Shown here: piece by piece, positions 9,531 through 21,189 of the stretch | Position numbering within the stretch: the stretch's first letter is position 1 | Layout: each line of letters starts with the position of its first letter | Assembly (NCBI GenBank): GCA_013350335.1 | Contig: CM023537.1 | Span: forward strand, 47,552,111 to 47,616,110 | Reading direction: 5' to 3' | Origin: Chimonanthus salicifolius | Lineage: Eukaryota; Streptophyta; Magnoliopsida; Laurales; Calycanthaceae | Length of the DNA: 64,000 nucleotides | Made by a program: the position numbers and the translations under genes | The notes under the pieces: generated by a model | The model's database searches: none | What the model saw: the letters and a program-made list of their open reading frames with translations, nothing else | What the model was told of the DNA's origin: nothing

Positions 9531-12130
9531 ATGTAATAATCTGACCCGAGATCACGCAAAATGAGGAGATTTTTACTAAAAATCTAGGATTAAAATTAAT
9601 CAATTGCATAGAACATGAAAAGATTTTCCTAAAGAACTCAAATTTGACTGAATCTGAGTTCGGGAACTCAAATTATGACCATTTGAAATAAAATCATAAA
9701 ATTTGATTTCGACCATTGATACTTATTTTTGACAAATCAAATTTGACTAAATCAAACAGCTTTTGATTTTAGATTTCAAAAAAAATTACTTCTTGGTCTA
9801 TCCACAGTGTTCTGAACCTTTTATAAGGTTAGATTTTCAAGTAGGTCCCTCCAAATCCCCTAATTTTGGGTACGCACAGTAAACCCAAAAGGCACACGAC
9901 GCTGAAGCTTCAAAAGTTTCATTTTCCTACTGCTATGGCAAAGACCCAAGGTCATCTCCATAGGCTTCACTGGCCAAGTGAGAGCAAAGTTGTCCTCCCC
10001 TTGCCTTCTCCTTTCTGGAAGAAGGACAGGTGATTTCACCCCCTCCATGCCTTCTTCTCCATTCGTCAGTTCTCTCCTCTCCCCATCGTCATTTGTGTGT
10101 CCTCATTTGCCCTTTAATCTCCTCTTCATCTCTCTCTTTTTTATTCACTCTCAAAACCATCCCTCTCAATCACTCTCAAAGCTTTCCCTATCACTCTCAA
10201 AAATTCCTCTTGGTAGTTGGAACCCAATAACTCTCCTCCCTCTTATGCAATTACAGTTCGACCACTTCTTTCTCAATCACTCGAACAAAGAAATTTTCAC
10301 AACTTCACCGATCAAGGTGAGGAGATTCAACCAAAGTTTAAATACTTTAATCTGGTATGTTTAATTAAAGGCATATAACTGGAAATTCTCAAATGCTTTT
10401 AATCCAATGCAATTTTGGGGTCGGTGGTGTCTTCACAAATATATAAAAGATCTGAACGAAACAAAATGCGATATCGGGTATCACTTACACGTAGGGGAAT
10501 AAATTATTCGGTTCTAAAACCAAAGTAAGTTCGAATAGTACCCGAGATTTGAGGTCTAGCCATCTAACCGAATTCAGGATCTAGATATGTGCAAAATATG
10601 ATTAATTAACATTGGGAAATAAAAATTGAAAAATTGTGATGACTATATTTGTGATAATTAGTATGAAATGCACACCTTCAATATGTTAATATTAGAACGT
10701 GTGCTATATTTGCAACTATATTATTGTTGAATATTGTTAGATATTCCAACTATTGGTATGAGATATTATTGTTGAATTTCGTTGTATGCTCCAACTATCG
10801 ATATATGATATTATTCTAGGGCGTTGTTGTATATTCCAATTGTTTGTGTATGATAGTGCAATTATTGGATTTATTATATATTCCAGCTACTGATGTGTAA
10901 TATGACATAAATGTTGAATATTGGAGTAAATATCAAATAGACATCTCTTACATGTTAAACATATGACCTACAGTTGATCTGATCCACCACATGGTACGTA
11001 AGCAACTAAGAGCATTGCGCTCCCGTTCGATCAAATTGCATGTATTGTGAATTTATTGATGTGATGGGGATTTCCCCACACCTATATATGCATATATGTC
11101 ATGTTATTCTTACAAATTATGCTTGAATGTTACACTTGAGTTGATGTGTAATTATGGCACATGCGTATGAGAAATGGTAATGTGCATGTTTAGTAAATTG
11201 GTACATGCGTTGAATTTGATATATGTTCCAACTGCAAATATATTATTCATGTATTGTTGTGGTGCATGATTTAAGCTTAGTCCACATTATATGTGTGGTT
11301 TACTCTATAATATGTGATGATTGATCCGCGAGAGGACCACAAGTTTATTGATCGTGAGGTTGTCCCATGTGGAATGGGGGATTGTCCCTAATTAGCCCAA
11401 AATGATAGATCGTATATAGACAAGAATAACGAGGTTGTACTACTATTACAAGGCTGTTCTGCTGACGTGAGGTTTGTACCACGAAATTAACGAGGTTGTT
11501 TCACGTGTGTGCACACGAAGAGGTTGTTCCGCCTAACTGCGAAGAGTTGATATGCATATTTGCGAGGTTGTTCCGGATAAACACGAGATTGTACCATGTC
11601 GAGTCTCCCTACGATCCCACGAGATGCATGTGTAATATGTTTTCAGTTGTACTTTATATGTAGGTTGACAGCTATGTTACGTATGTGTTTTATAATAATT
11701 TTTAAAGGGTTATTAACGTACTTGATTAATAACATGATATATGTTATATGTTGTTTCTCTTCACTGGGCTAGTTAAACTCATTGCCTTACAATTTCAGAA
11801 ACTCTGCTTGAGGAAGGTTTAGACGAACCTCCACTGTTGGTTTAGGGATATGGGTGCCTCGTGTTTCCCGTTGAGTCAGGATTTGTTGTTTTTATTAGAG
11901 AAATCTTGAGAAATGTTGTAATAATTCTACATTTATATGTATCTCGATTTGACTTGGATATGTAATATTTCCCTCTATGTGATTCGCTATGGTTATTAAT
12001 CTCTACTGACAAGCATGTTATGAGATTATGCTTTTTGTTGGGATAAATAGGAAAATGTTGAATGCCCAATGTGAATACATGGGACCCTTCAATGATGATA
12101 CGGCAGTAATGGTTTTAAAAAAAAAAAATA
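9531..12130 (+). repeat. Probable 3' LTR of the gypsy chromovirus
   Basis: It begins TGTAATAATCTGACCC directly after the end of the chromodomain frame, the position and opening expected for this lineage (usually TGTAACACCC). It contains a TATA-like TTATAAGG near 9820 and a long C/T-rich leader (about 10000-10250). From 11340 to 11600 there is a cluster of degenerate CGAGGTTGTTCC words. The 3' end is not clear: A-rich DNA starts at 12118 and no CA terminus or target duplication is evident. The partner 5' LTR is outside the window. Confidence 0.55.
11337..11600 (+). repeat. Cluster of short degenerate direct repeats
   Basis: Variants of CGAGGTTGT(A/T)CC recur about eight times at irregular spacing of 25-50 bases. 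They are inside the presumed gypsy LTR. Confidence 0.5.
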
Positions 12131-12512
12131 CTGTGTCTTATGGGCCCTTGATGGGGCAGAGAGCGACAAATATAAATTAAATTTGATTGTGAAGGTTAAT
12201 TTTTAAATCTAAAAATAGAAATTTAATAATAATAATTTAAAAGTTTTACAATTATTTAAAACTGCAGTAGCCAATCTATTCTTGCATTGTAGGCACATCT
12301 TGGATGCAAGATTTACTTATTTAGCATAAACAATAGCACATGAGACTTGTGAAAAGACAGAAGAGAAGACAAAAAGGTGCAACTCGTGAAGAATGTGGAT
12401 TGTGGTCAGTGGAGTGTGGATCCTTTCTTTCACTAGTTTCCGAGATATTTACGAAAATCACCAAGTCTAGATCCATTTTTTTATTGTGGCATCTCTATTG
12501 TTATTTGTTGTG
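12131..12512. other. Unassigned spacer
   Basis: AT-rich at first, then ordinary sequence up to the copia target duplication. I see no gene or repeat here. Confidence 0.5.
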
Positions 12513-12517
12513 GAACC

Positions 12518-12644
12518 TGTTAAGTTGTATTATCTTATTTGTATAGGGGTAATTTAGTCCTTTTGTTATGTTTCTTTTAGGGCTTATTCTGTATATATAT
12601 TATTGTTAATCAATGATAAACCTAAGCATTCTTAGCTTCTATCA
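12518..12644 (+). repeat. 5' LTR of the copia element
   Basis: 127 bp, TGTTAAG...TCTATCA, with a TATATATATT core near 12592 as the likely promoter. It is the empty-site copy for the MITE found in the 3' LTR. Confidence 0.93.
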
Positions 12645-12758
12645 TGGTATCCAGAGCTTAAGTTTTCGTTTTTTTTTGGGGATCTCGTGTGTTCCGTTTA
12701 CTGCCATCGAGAGTTGGGACTGTATCATTGTTCATCATCCCCTTCTGATTACTGGTTT

Positions 12759-13210
12759 GCATCGACAAGGGTTTTGGTTTTGCCTGCTACCTCTCTGATT
12801 CGCCTCTATCAATTTTCTCGCCGGTTCTGCAACACACCGCCTCGTTGTCATCGCCGGATCTGCACCCCTTCTGCGTCTTTCCTTCGATCTGCCCTGCACC
12901 CCTTCTGATTACTGGTTTACATCGACAAGGGTTTTGGTTTTGCCTGCTACCTCTTTGATTCGCCTCTACCAATTTTCTCGCCGGTTCTGCAACACACCGC
13001 CTCGTTGTCATCGCCGGATATGCACCCCTTCTGCGTCTTTCCTTCGATCTGCATTGCACCCTTCGCCGCATGCCTTGCATCGACAAGGGTTTTTTTTTTG
13101 GTTTTGCCTGCTGCCTCTCTGATTCGCCTCTCTCAGTTTTCTTGCCGGATCTGCAACACACCGCCTCTGTTGTCATCGCCGGATCTGCACCCCTTCTGCC
13201 TCTCTGCTCA
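12759..13210 (+). repeat. Three tandem copies of a 160-bp unit in the copia leader
   Basis: Units start at GCATCGACAAGGG (12759), ACATCGACAAGGG (12919) and GCATCGACAAGGG (13077). Each contains the same blocks (TGCCTGCTACCTC, TTCTCGCCGGTTCTG, CACCCCTTCTGC). The third is the most diverged and lacks the end. The array lies between the primer-binding site and the gag start. Confidence 0.85.
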
Positions 13211-13540
13211 GCCCAGAGCCGCCTCTGCACCATTCTCGTTCAGATCTTCATCTCAGATACGCCGTCATTTCCACTTAGATCTGTTGCCGGCTGCCTCTTC
13301 TTCATCTTCCCTACTGCTCACGATTTCTGCTGCCCTTCCGCCCGGCACCAGATCTGGTTCTCCTCTTCCCTGCAGCACCCTTCGACTCCCTTTGTCGGTC
13401 CAGCAGCCACCGCTCAGAGCACCGCTCTGAACCCCACATCTGCCCACTTTGCTACCGGATTTGGCCGCTAGATCAGAGAGAGTGGTAGGTACTTCAGTTG
13501 GATTTTGGGTCCTCTTGTTTTTGGTGCTGAGGAATTTGCA

Positions 13541-14480
13541 ATGGCCGGTGAACGTGATGATTCCCTCCAGGCAATTAGTGTGAAGCTCACTGACAACACT
13601 TATACTTATTGGGCCTATGTTATGAAAAAAAATTTGACCGGCAAGAACATGTGGGGTTATGTCTCTGGGGCTATTGTTATTCCTACGGACACCAAGGCTG
13701 CTGACTATGCTGCTTCACTAGTTACTTGGACCACCCATAATTCCGAAATCATCACTTGGATCAATAATTCCGTTGAGCTCTCCATCGGGATGCAACTTGT
13801 GAAGTTCTCTACAGCGAAAGTAATTTAGGATCATTTAGAGCAACTGTATACGCAGTCCAACTTCGCTAAGTGATATCAACTTGAGAATGATATTCGCTCA
13901 GTTAGACAGGGGGATATGAGCATTCAGCAGTTTTATTCAGTCATGACTGGATTCTGGGATCAACTTGCATTAACTTAGCCTGCAGGCTCAGTGCCATCGC
14001 CCTTTATTGCACTTATAGAGAAGAAGGGCGACTCGTTCAATTTTTTACTGCTCTTCGAGATGACTTTGAAACACTTCGGGGCTCCAATCTTCATCGATGA
14101 AGTGGTTCATGAACTCTTAGCTGAAGATTTCGTTTGAAGTCACATACGGACACTCGTCTACTTTCTCTGCCTAGTCAGACTGTTTTGGCAGTGCCCTTCC
14201 GGTCTCCATCTAGTTCACAGAATTGCCAGCACCAAGGTGGGCGAGTTGCTAATACTGAATGTCGTTACTGTAAACAAAAAGGTCACTGGAAGGCCCAATA
14301 TCCTCTGTTAATGAGAAGCCAGCCACAATAAGTGCCGCCTCCTCAGCCACATCACACCGCCACTGTTGTTCCGTCTGGGAATGTGCCATCACCTTCGCCT
14401 TCTTCCCTCTCCACACTTGCAGACCAATTGTAGCAACTCCTCTCTTCTCACCAGTCCAATGCATTGTCTACGTTTCTCCT
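13541..14480 (+). pseudogene. Copia Gag
   Basis: The ATG at 13541 (MAGERDDSLQ) opens a Gag of the copia type, with the typical W-x-Y-W region (YTYWAYVMKKNLTGKNMWGYV). A stop at 13826-13828 and later frame changes break it; homology continues (DHLEQLYTQSNFAK, then YSVMTGFWDQL). A zinc knuckle appears at about 14260-14300 as CRYCKQKGHWKAQYP, in which the last cysteine is a tyrosine. The protein would coat element RNA. It cannot be made whole from this copy. Confidence 0.8.
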
Positions 14481-14489
14481 TCTCTAGGT

Positions 14490-17400
14490 TTGGTTCATTC
14501 CACTTCTTTAGGTATTTCTCCTTCTACCTGGGTCTTTGACTCAGGCGCTACTCATCACATGACTTATGATGTTTCTTTATTCACATCTTTATCTCCTTCT
14601 TCATCAGATGTTTCTGTCTTAACTGCCAATGGTGTTTCCTTGCCTTTGGCAGGGGTTGATTCCATTCTGTCTTCTTCTTTGCATCTTTCGGATGTTTATT
14701 GCATACCTCATCTTACTCTGAATTTTATTTCTATCAGTCAACTATGTGACTCTACCTATACTATTAATTTTTCTCCGACTTCGTGTTCTGTGCAGGATCC
14801 TCATTCCAAGAGGTTGATTGGGAACGGCCGTAGAGAATGAGGATTATATGTCTTAGAGCGGCTTCGTGTTCCTGTTGTCGCTGTCTCTTCAGTTGATTTA
14901 TCATCTTTTCGTTTGAGTCCCACTTCATCTAGTTTTTATTTGTGGCATTCTCGTCTTGGTTATATTTCTAGTTCCCGTTTAAAGTATTTAACTTCTACAG
15001 AAGCTTTAGGAAATTTACATAGCAGTGATATTTCTGATTGCAGTGGAAGTAAACTTACAAAGTTTTCTGCATTGCCTTTTAATAAAAGTCCATCTATTTC
15101 TCTTGCTCCTTTTGATTTAATTCATTCTGATGTGTGGGAACCAGCCCCTCTTCCCTTAAAAGGGGGGTCTCGATATTATGTTTCTTTTATTGATGAATAT
15201 TCTTGGTTTTGCTGGATTTATTTGATGAAGCGTTGATCTGAATTTCTTACTATCTTTCACACGTTTCGTGCACTCATTCGCACTCAGTTCTCTGCCACTA
15301 TTAAATGCTTTAGAGGTGATCTGGGTGGCGAGTATACTTCTAGTGTTTTCTCTGATTTGCTTCCCTCAGATGGGACTGTTCATCAGTCCTCTTGTACTGA
15401 CACCCCCGAGCAGAATGGGGTTGCAGAGAGAAAACATCGGCACATGCTTGAAACTGCCCGATCTCTGTTATTCTCTACTAGTGTTCCTAGCCTCTTTTGG
15501 GGAGAAGCGGTTATCACCGCCACTCATGTGATTAACAGAATCCCTTCTGCTATCACTTCTGGCAAATCCCCATTTGAACTTTTATATGGCAAAATACCAG
15601 ACTATTTCTTCTTGAAAGTTTTTGGTTGTGCATGTTTTGTCCTTCGTCCGTACAATGAGCGCACAAAATTATCTGCCCGGTCTGCACTGTGTATTTTTCT
15701 TGGTTATGGTGAGGGTCAAAAGGGATATCGCTGTTATGATCCCATTGCACATGAATTTTTTGTCTCACGTCATGTTGCTTTTATTGAACATATTCCCTGT
15801 ATATTATGTTCCTTCCCATTCTCGCACTCTTGGTATGTCTGAGCTTATATTTATTGACCCCTTCTCTCATCTTGATGATTTGTCTGTGTCTGATCATGTC
15901 CCTACTTTGCCTAACTCTGTTCCTTCTCTTTCTTCTACTCCTGTTGACGTTTTTCCTTCTACAGATATTTCTTCTCCCTCTCCTACAGCTGCCTCTCCTT
16001 CGCCCTCTACTGATGAGGATCTTGCTCCTTCTCGTTACCCTCCACGAATCCGTAAGCCTCCTACTCGATTTGGCTATTCTTTTGATGATTTTGCTTATTC
16101 ATGTTATTCCTCTTCATTTTCTTCGTTTCTCACATCCATTCATACTCTCTCTGAATCCACCTCCTATAAGGAGGCTATTTGTGCTCCTTTATGGCAACAG
16201 GCAATGGATGAGGAACTTTCTGCATTACATAAGATTGGTATGTGGGAGTTGGTAGCTCTTCCTTCACACAAACGTACAATTGGTTGCAAATGGGTGTATA
16301 AGATTAAGACCACGTCTGATCGTTCTGTGGAACGATATAAGGCTCGATTAGTAGCTAAGGGTTTTAGTCAGGAATATGGTATTGATTACGAGGAGACTTT
16401 TGCCCCTGTTGCGAAAATGACCTCCGTTCGCACTTTACTTGCAGTTTCTTCAGTTCGTCAATGGCCTTTGTCGCAGATGGATGTTAAAAATGCCTTTTCT
16501 GAATGGTGATCTCTCTGAAGAAGTTTATATGATTCCTCCTCCAGGTGTTGTTCATCGTCCTGGGGACGTTTATAGACTTCGCAAGGCATTATATGGTCTC
16601 AAACAAGCACCGCGTGCATGGTTTGAGAAGTTCTCCACAGTGATTGAGTCTCTTGGCTTTCACTCCAGTGCTCATGACTCTGCCTTATTTGTTTGCTCCA
16701 CCTCTGCTGGTCCTATCCTTCTACTTTTATATGTTGATGACATGATCTTGACAGGTGATGATCTTGATGGTATTGCCTTATTAAAGTTACAATTGCACAA
16801 CAAGTTTGACATGAAAGACTTGGGGCCCTTACGATACTTTCTTGGGATAGAAGTTGCCTCCTCACCCAAACGTTATCTTCTCTCTCAATCTAAGTATGCT
16901 GCAGATGTTCTAAGCCAAGCTCGTATTACTGACACTCGACCTATTGCCACACCTATGGAACTCAACGTTCATTATACTTCCTCTAATGATGTGCCTTTGC
17001 CAGATCCAACACTATATTGCACTACAGTGGGCAGTTTAGTTTATCTCACTGTTACGCGGCCTGACATTGCCTATGTCGTTCATATTGTGAGTCAGTTTAT
17101 CTCTTCACCAACCACTGTTCATTGGGTAGCTGTTCTTCGTATTTTGCGATATCTTCGAGGCACTATACATCAGAGTTTGTTATTTCATTCGTCATCTACT
17201 TTGGAGCTCCGTGCATTCTTTGATGCTGGCTGGGCAGGTGATCCTTCTGATCGAAAATCTACTACTGGTTTCTGTGTTTTCTTGCGTGACTCTCTCATTT
17301 CATGGAGAAGCAAAAAGCAGGATGTTGTTGCTCGTTCATCTGCTGAAGCTGAATATAGGGATATGGCTTCCACCATAGTTGAGATCGTTTGGCTTCATTG

Positions 17401-17683
17401 GTTACTTGCAGACATGGGTGTCTCTCTCTTTGCACCCACGTCTATGTATTGTGATAATAAGAGTGCTATTCAAATAGCACATAACTCCGTTTTTCATGAG
17501 CGCACCAAGTATATTGAGTTGGACTGTCATTTTGTGCGTCATCATCTTCAGCTTGGCACGGTTTCTCTTCCATTTGTCACTTCTGCCTTGCAACTGGCTG
17601 ACTTCTTTACGAAGTCTCATACCATTACACGCTTTGCATTTCTTCTTAGCAAACTCTCGATGATCAACTCTGTCCAATCGTGA
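14490..17683 (+). pseudogene. Copia Pol (protease, integrase, RT, RNase H)
   Basis: Protease: WVFDSGATHHMT near 14527. GAG-pre-integrase: FYLWHSRLGY near 14935, holding the zinc-finger His. Integrase core: LIHSDVWEP near 15120, then DTPEQNGVAERKH near 15400 with the catalytic Glu. RT: GCKWVYKIK, RLVAKGF, YVDDMILTGDD near 16730 (intact catalytic pair). RNase H: KSTTGFCVFL, SSAEAEYR, CDNKSAI, then ADFFTK at the end. Lesions are a TGA at 14838-14840, a TGA at 15234-15236, a frame change near 15800 and one extra T near 16496. Few lesions over 3.2 kb agree with a fairly recent insertion. Confidence 0.92.
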
Positions 17684-17696
17684 GTTTGAAGGCGGG

Positions 17697-18005
17697 TGTT
17701 AAGTTGTACTCCCTCCGTCCCATTTTAATTGTCTCATTTGAAAATTTGTATTTTTTAAGAAACTCTCTATTTAAGGCTAGCATTCCATATGATCTCATTC
17801 ATTTTCAACACATTTTATGCTAAATGAGACAACTATTTTGGGACAGTTTCAAAATCCATATAGGACAACTAATTTGGGACAGAGGGAGTATTATCTTATT
17901 TGTATAGGGGTAATTTAGTCCTTTTGTTATATTTTTTTTAGGGCTTATTCTGTATATATATTATTGTTAATCAATGATAACCCTTAGCATTCTTAGCTTC
18001 TATCA
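17697..18005 (+). repeat. 3' LTR of the copia element, with MITE
   Basis: 309 bp, made of the 127-bp LTR, the 180-bp MITE at 17709-17888 and its duplicated TA. It is preceded by GAAGGCGGG, the polypurine tract, and followed by target duplication GAACC at 18006. Confidence 0.93.
17709..17888. mobile_element. Stowaway-like MITE
   Basis: 180 bp with terminal inverted repeats CTCCCTCCGTCCCA and TGGGACAGAGGGAG (one mismatch) inside a TA duplication (17707-17708 and 17889-17890). The 5' LTR at 12525-12535 shows the uninterrupted site TTGTATTATC. No coding capacity. Ends and TA target are those of Tc1/mariner-derived Stowaway elements. Confidence 0.93.
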
Positions 18006-18077
18006 GAACCAACCTCCCTTTAATTATTTTTACACTCTTTTTGTTTCTGTTTTCTTCCTCCATTGTTGCTTCTGTCC

Positions 18078-18084
18078 TATATAA
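18078..18084 (+). promoter_or_regulatory. TATA box of the small gene candidate
   Basis: TATATAA lies 107 bases before the ATG at 18185 and 73 bases after the end of the copia element. Confidence 0.45.
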
Positions 18085-18184
18085 TGCCCTCTCCAACACA
18101 CCCTTCTTTTCCCATTATCTCACCAATCCTTCAATAGCCCTTTCAACAACAGAAAAGAAAACCCCTCTTTGGTCCTTGGGAAAA

Positions 18185-18448
18185 ATGGCAAAGGAAACAA
18201 GATTCGTAGAGACATGGATTGAGGTTGCACCAGCCATTCTAATTTCACCCCAAAAGTTATCTAATGCTCCAAAGTTGGAAACCATTGCTGGGGAGAGCAA
18301 TGATGAAAGTGAAGAAGACTCACAGTCACTCTCCACAAAGAGTTTTCTTTTCTTTTCCCTCTCTCTGTTTTGGTTTTGATTGTGGGTTTCTAGAGCTGTG
18401 GCTGAAGAGCTTGGCCAGAGACTAGATGAATCAAATGGAAGATGGTAG
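18185..18448 (+). CDS. Small acidic plant protein, about 64 aa, unrecognised
   Basis: The start AAAAATGGC fits a plant translation start and begins MAKETRFVETWIEVAPAIL, then KLETI and an acidic stretch (GESNDESEEDS). Without splicing the frame runs to 18379 and ends in a phenylalanine-rich tail that looks like translated intron. With a GT-AG intron at 18325-18393 (69 bases, T-rich, acceptor TTTCTAG) the frame instead continues AVAEELGQRLDESNGRW and stops at 18446-18448, a more protein-like end. The donor GTCACT is weak. A TATA box lies upstream. I infer a real host gene encoding a small soluble protein with no signal peptide or membrane segment. I cannot name a family. The copia insertion ending at 18005 must have replaced the upstream promoter region. 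Confidence 0.5.
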
Positions 18449-18999
18449 AGATTTGAAATTTTGTATAGCTTCTTTGTATCAAATGATTGTTATTTAAATG
18501 AATTACAGATTTATTATGAGGCTGAACCATTTCTTTTCCAAACACATGCATTTTTTTCTTTCTTGAATGGATTCATGTGTGGTGATTTTAGTTTTTAGTC
18601 GTGTTTGAGTCGTAAACGGATTGGAGAAGATATGCAATCTATAAAAGAGAGAAATTGATTTCGAAGTGCAGAAGACACAAGGGTCACCATGTTTTCTGGT
18701 CAGGAATCTGATCCAATTCTTCTTTTTCACTTTCACATTTCCACCGGTGAGAGTTTTGCTCAAGAAGAGGCCAAACTTTTCTTAGATTCAGAACTAAGCG
18801 TTCAAAGTTGTTCCACGAGGAGCCTGGGAAAGGTGTGTCCATAGAAAGGCTTTCAAATAATGGAATATCTCCAAATCTGTACAGAATGATATAAGTGATT
18901 TCACTAAAGTTAGGACGGCGAGACTTTAATGATTTAAGAGGGCTAATGAATTGTGATAAGTATAAATTATTCATTTTTAACAAAATTCATGTGCTGAAG
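18449..18999. other. 3' flank of the small gene, otherwise unassigned
   Basis: The first 60 bases are AT-rich and could hold the small gene's 3' end. A 99-codon minus-strand frame (18684-18983) has no recognisable motif and I do not call it. Confidence 0.4.
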
Positions 19000-19165
19000 C
19001 TATTGAAGAGCTCGAGGGCGACATGAAGAGTGCTGTGGAGGTACTCAAGGACCAAATCGTCGGGATCACGTCAACCATGGACAAGGAGATTGAGGAATTG
19101 AAGGCCAAATTGTGGTCTTGGAGAAGGTCATGCTCAACAGCGGACCAACTCTAAGGGAGATCACC
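19000..19165 (+). pseudogene. Retrotransposon Gag-like coiled-coil scrap
   Basis: About 50 residues translate as a charged helix (AIEELEGDMKSAVEVLKDQ, then MDKEIEELKAKL), of the kind found before the Gag domain in some plant gypsy elements. The frame breaks after about 160 bases and nothing else of an element is visible. Confidence 0.35.
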
Positions 19166-21189
19166 AAGGTCAGGATAGAATCACGGAATAAGGTTAAAAC
19201 CTTGTACACACTCATATAATTTTCTTTATATCACAACGGACTATATGCGTCCAAGAGCCATTTAAATAGAAATCTTGTAATCAAGTCTTTGTAGAGAAAG
19301 TAACAGAAGAGCTTTTTATTTTGATGGATCGGATTTCACTCCAAAGTGTTGAAAATTTTAAATTCGCAGGTTCTCTGTGAGAGTTTGAGACCTTAGCAAA
19401 TTCAAGTTGTTTTGTGCTAATGTGTAAGCTGCAGTATGCTCTTTGACCTTTTCAAATGGATTGTTGAACCTATTAAACCATTGCTATTCACAACTCTTTT
19501 TACTGTTGGCAAACTCTTTGATCTTTACACTACTCTTTGCACTTTGATTTCTTCTTTTATTCTTTACTCTCTACACTTTGTGCATTGACATCTACTCTCT
19601 GCTCCTTAGCTTTTGGGAAATGATTAATCTCTACTCTCAGCTTTCGGGAAATTACTGGAGACAATGGAGAAAAAGGAGATTGAAAGAAATTATTGTTTAT
19701 ATAGAATTCAAATGGCCATTGATGTTTCCTCGAAGTTCCATAAAGTTGACAAAAAAAAGAATGTATGTGTGGAAGAGATACGTTTCGAATTCAAATGTAT
19801 CAAGGCCTAATGGCCAGAGCCAGGCCTAAACAATCACTTCCAACGGCCATATACAACTTTGGCCCAAACCCATATTCAAATGATTCGACCTTTATCCAAC
19901 CAAATTAGTATACGACTCATCCACCCTTGACTCGATATATAACTGAATCAACCCAATCAAACCCACTAAGATAGATAAAAAAAAGGGATTCTCAGATCCT
20001 GTGATGTATGATACAGGGTTGTGTACCACACTTCCTATCTAAGCTCTCTCTTAGCTACTTAAAACCTTCTTTAAAAGCGAAGTCTCTTATAAGGTCCTTA
20101 TTTTAGTCATTAATCGATGTAGGACTACTAATTTCTTAGGTAGAAATTTAGAGTATAAAAAAGATAGGAAATGAGGGAATCGACTTTGAGTATAGTGGGG
20201 AATTCGAACTCGTGAAAAATAATTTCAAGAAAATAAAGTTTTATAAGAGTTTGAATCAATTATTGGTGTATAAAGAGAGAGGAAGAGAGAGAAAAGGGGG
20301 TGGGGTTCAATGTATGATTTGGCAATGGTTCAGTTCGGATTGGGTTCTACTTAGTTCAAGACTATTTCGGGCCTAGTTCAGGTCAGATTTAACTATTTCT
20401 TTAACTAAGGAGACTTTTCAACCAAAACACATATCAAATATGCTCTTTACATGAGGGTAGACCTCATAAGATTGCATGTCTTGCATATTAGACATGGAAA
20501 TAATCGGATAAATGGGGTCATATATTTTTCAAGCCGAATCAGTCAGGGTCATCTATTAGACGGGTAGGTTGGATGATGTCATTTATCAAAATGAGTCAAT
20601 TTGCAAATACTCAAATTGGATCAAAATTTTCCAAAACTACGTATGAGCTATAAAAAAAGAAGGGGGTGTTGAGATTGGTTTATTAAATTGGTGAAATAGT
20701 GGAGAGTAACATCATTAGAATTTCTTTTTGAAAAATAAGAAAATACTAAATAAACTCAGTAAAGTAGTTTTTTTCGAACGCAGACTCTACAAAATAGTTT
20801 GTCTCTAGAAAAATCAAGAGCAATGGTCAGATTTAAATACGATTGAATTTAATTGATAGCAAATATATTAGAAGTCATAATAGTTGTGATGACAAGTGCA
20901 GGACGGCTATGTACAAATAGATGTGTAATTGAATTAGGATGAAGACATGACGGCAACAAATAAGATGGGTCTTTGATGTAGCACGGATCGTCAAGAGAGT
21001 AAACCCAGGCACTTCTTGTAACGCCAGTGAGAGCACTGACGTGGAGAGCCATATTTAGCGAAACCGTCCACTAAATAAATTGCTTCCTTTATTTTATTTC
21101 ATTTTCGATTTTTATTCTCTCTTTTAGTTTCTATTGCTTTGTTTTGTATAAAATTCCATCTGGGATTGTGAGGAAAACAACAAGATTAT
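19166..21189. other. Unassigned spacer
   Basis: Two kilobases of ordinary AT-rich DNA. I see no conserved frame, terminal repeats or RNA gene. It may be old decayed transposon sequence. Confidence 0.4.

Larger units (their letters stand above)
12518..18005 (+). mobile_element. Complete Ty1/copia retrotransposon with short LTRs
   Basis: Both LTRs are TGTTAAGTTGTA...CTTCTATCA and 127 bp long once the MITE in the 3' copy is removed. The target duplication GAACC is perfect (12513-12517 and 18006-18010). The primer-binding site TGGTATCCAGAGC follows the 5' LTR at 12645. Domain order is Gag, protease, integrase, reverse transcriptase, RNase H, as in copia. Four LTR differences are seen over 127 bases. 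The short LTRs would suit an Ale/Retrofit-like lineage, but that is inference. Confidence 0.95.

Noticed and set aside
12787..13233. 148-codon minus-strand frame
   Set aside because: Antisense of the triplicated copia leader; its repeats simply mirror the 160-bp units.
15806..16255. 149-codon leucine-rich plus-strand frame inside the copia element
   Set aside because: A phase shadow of the integrase-RT linker; the pol homology lies in another phase.
18684..18983. 99-codon minus-strand frame downstream of the small gene
   Set aside because: No recognised motif, no promoter or homology evidence; length is compatible with chance in AT-rich DNA.
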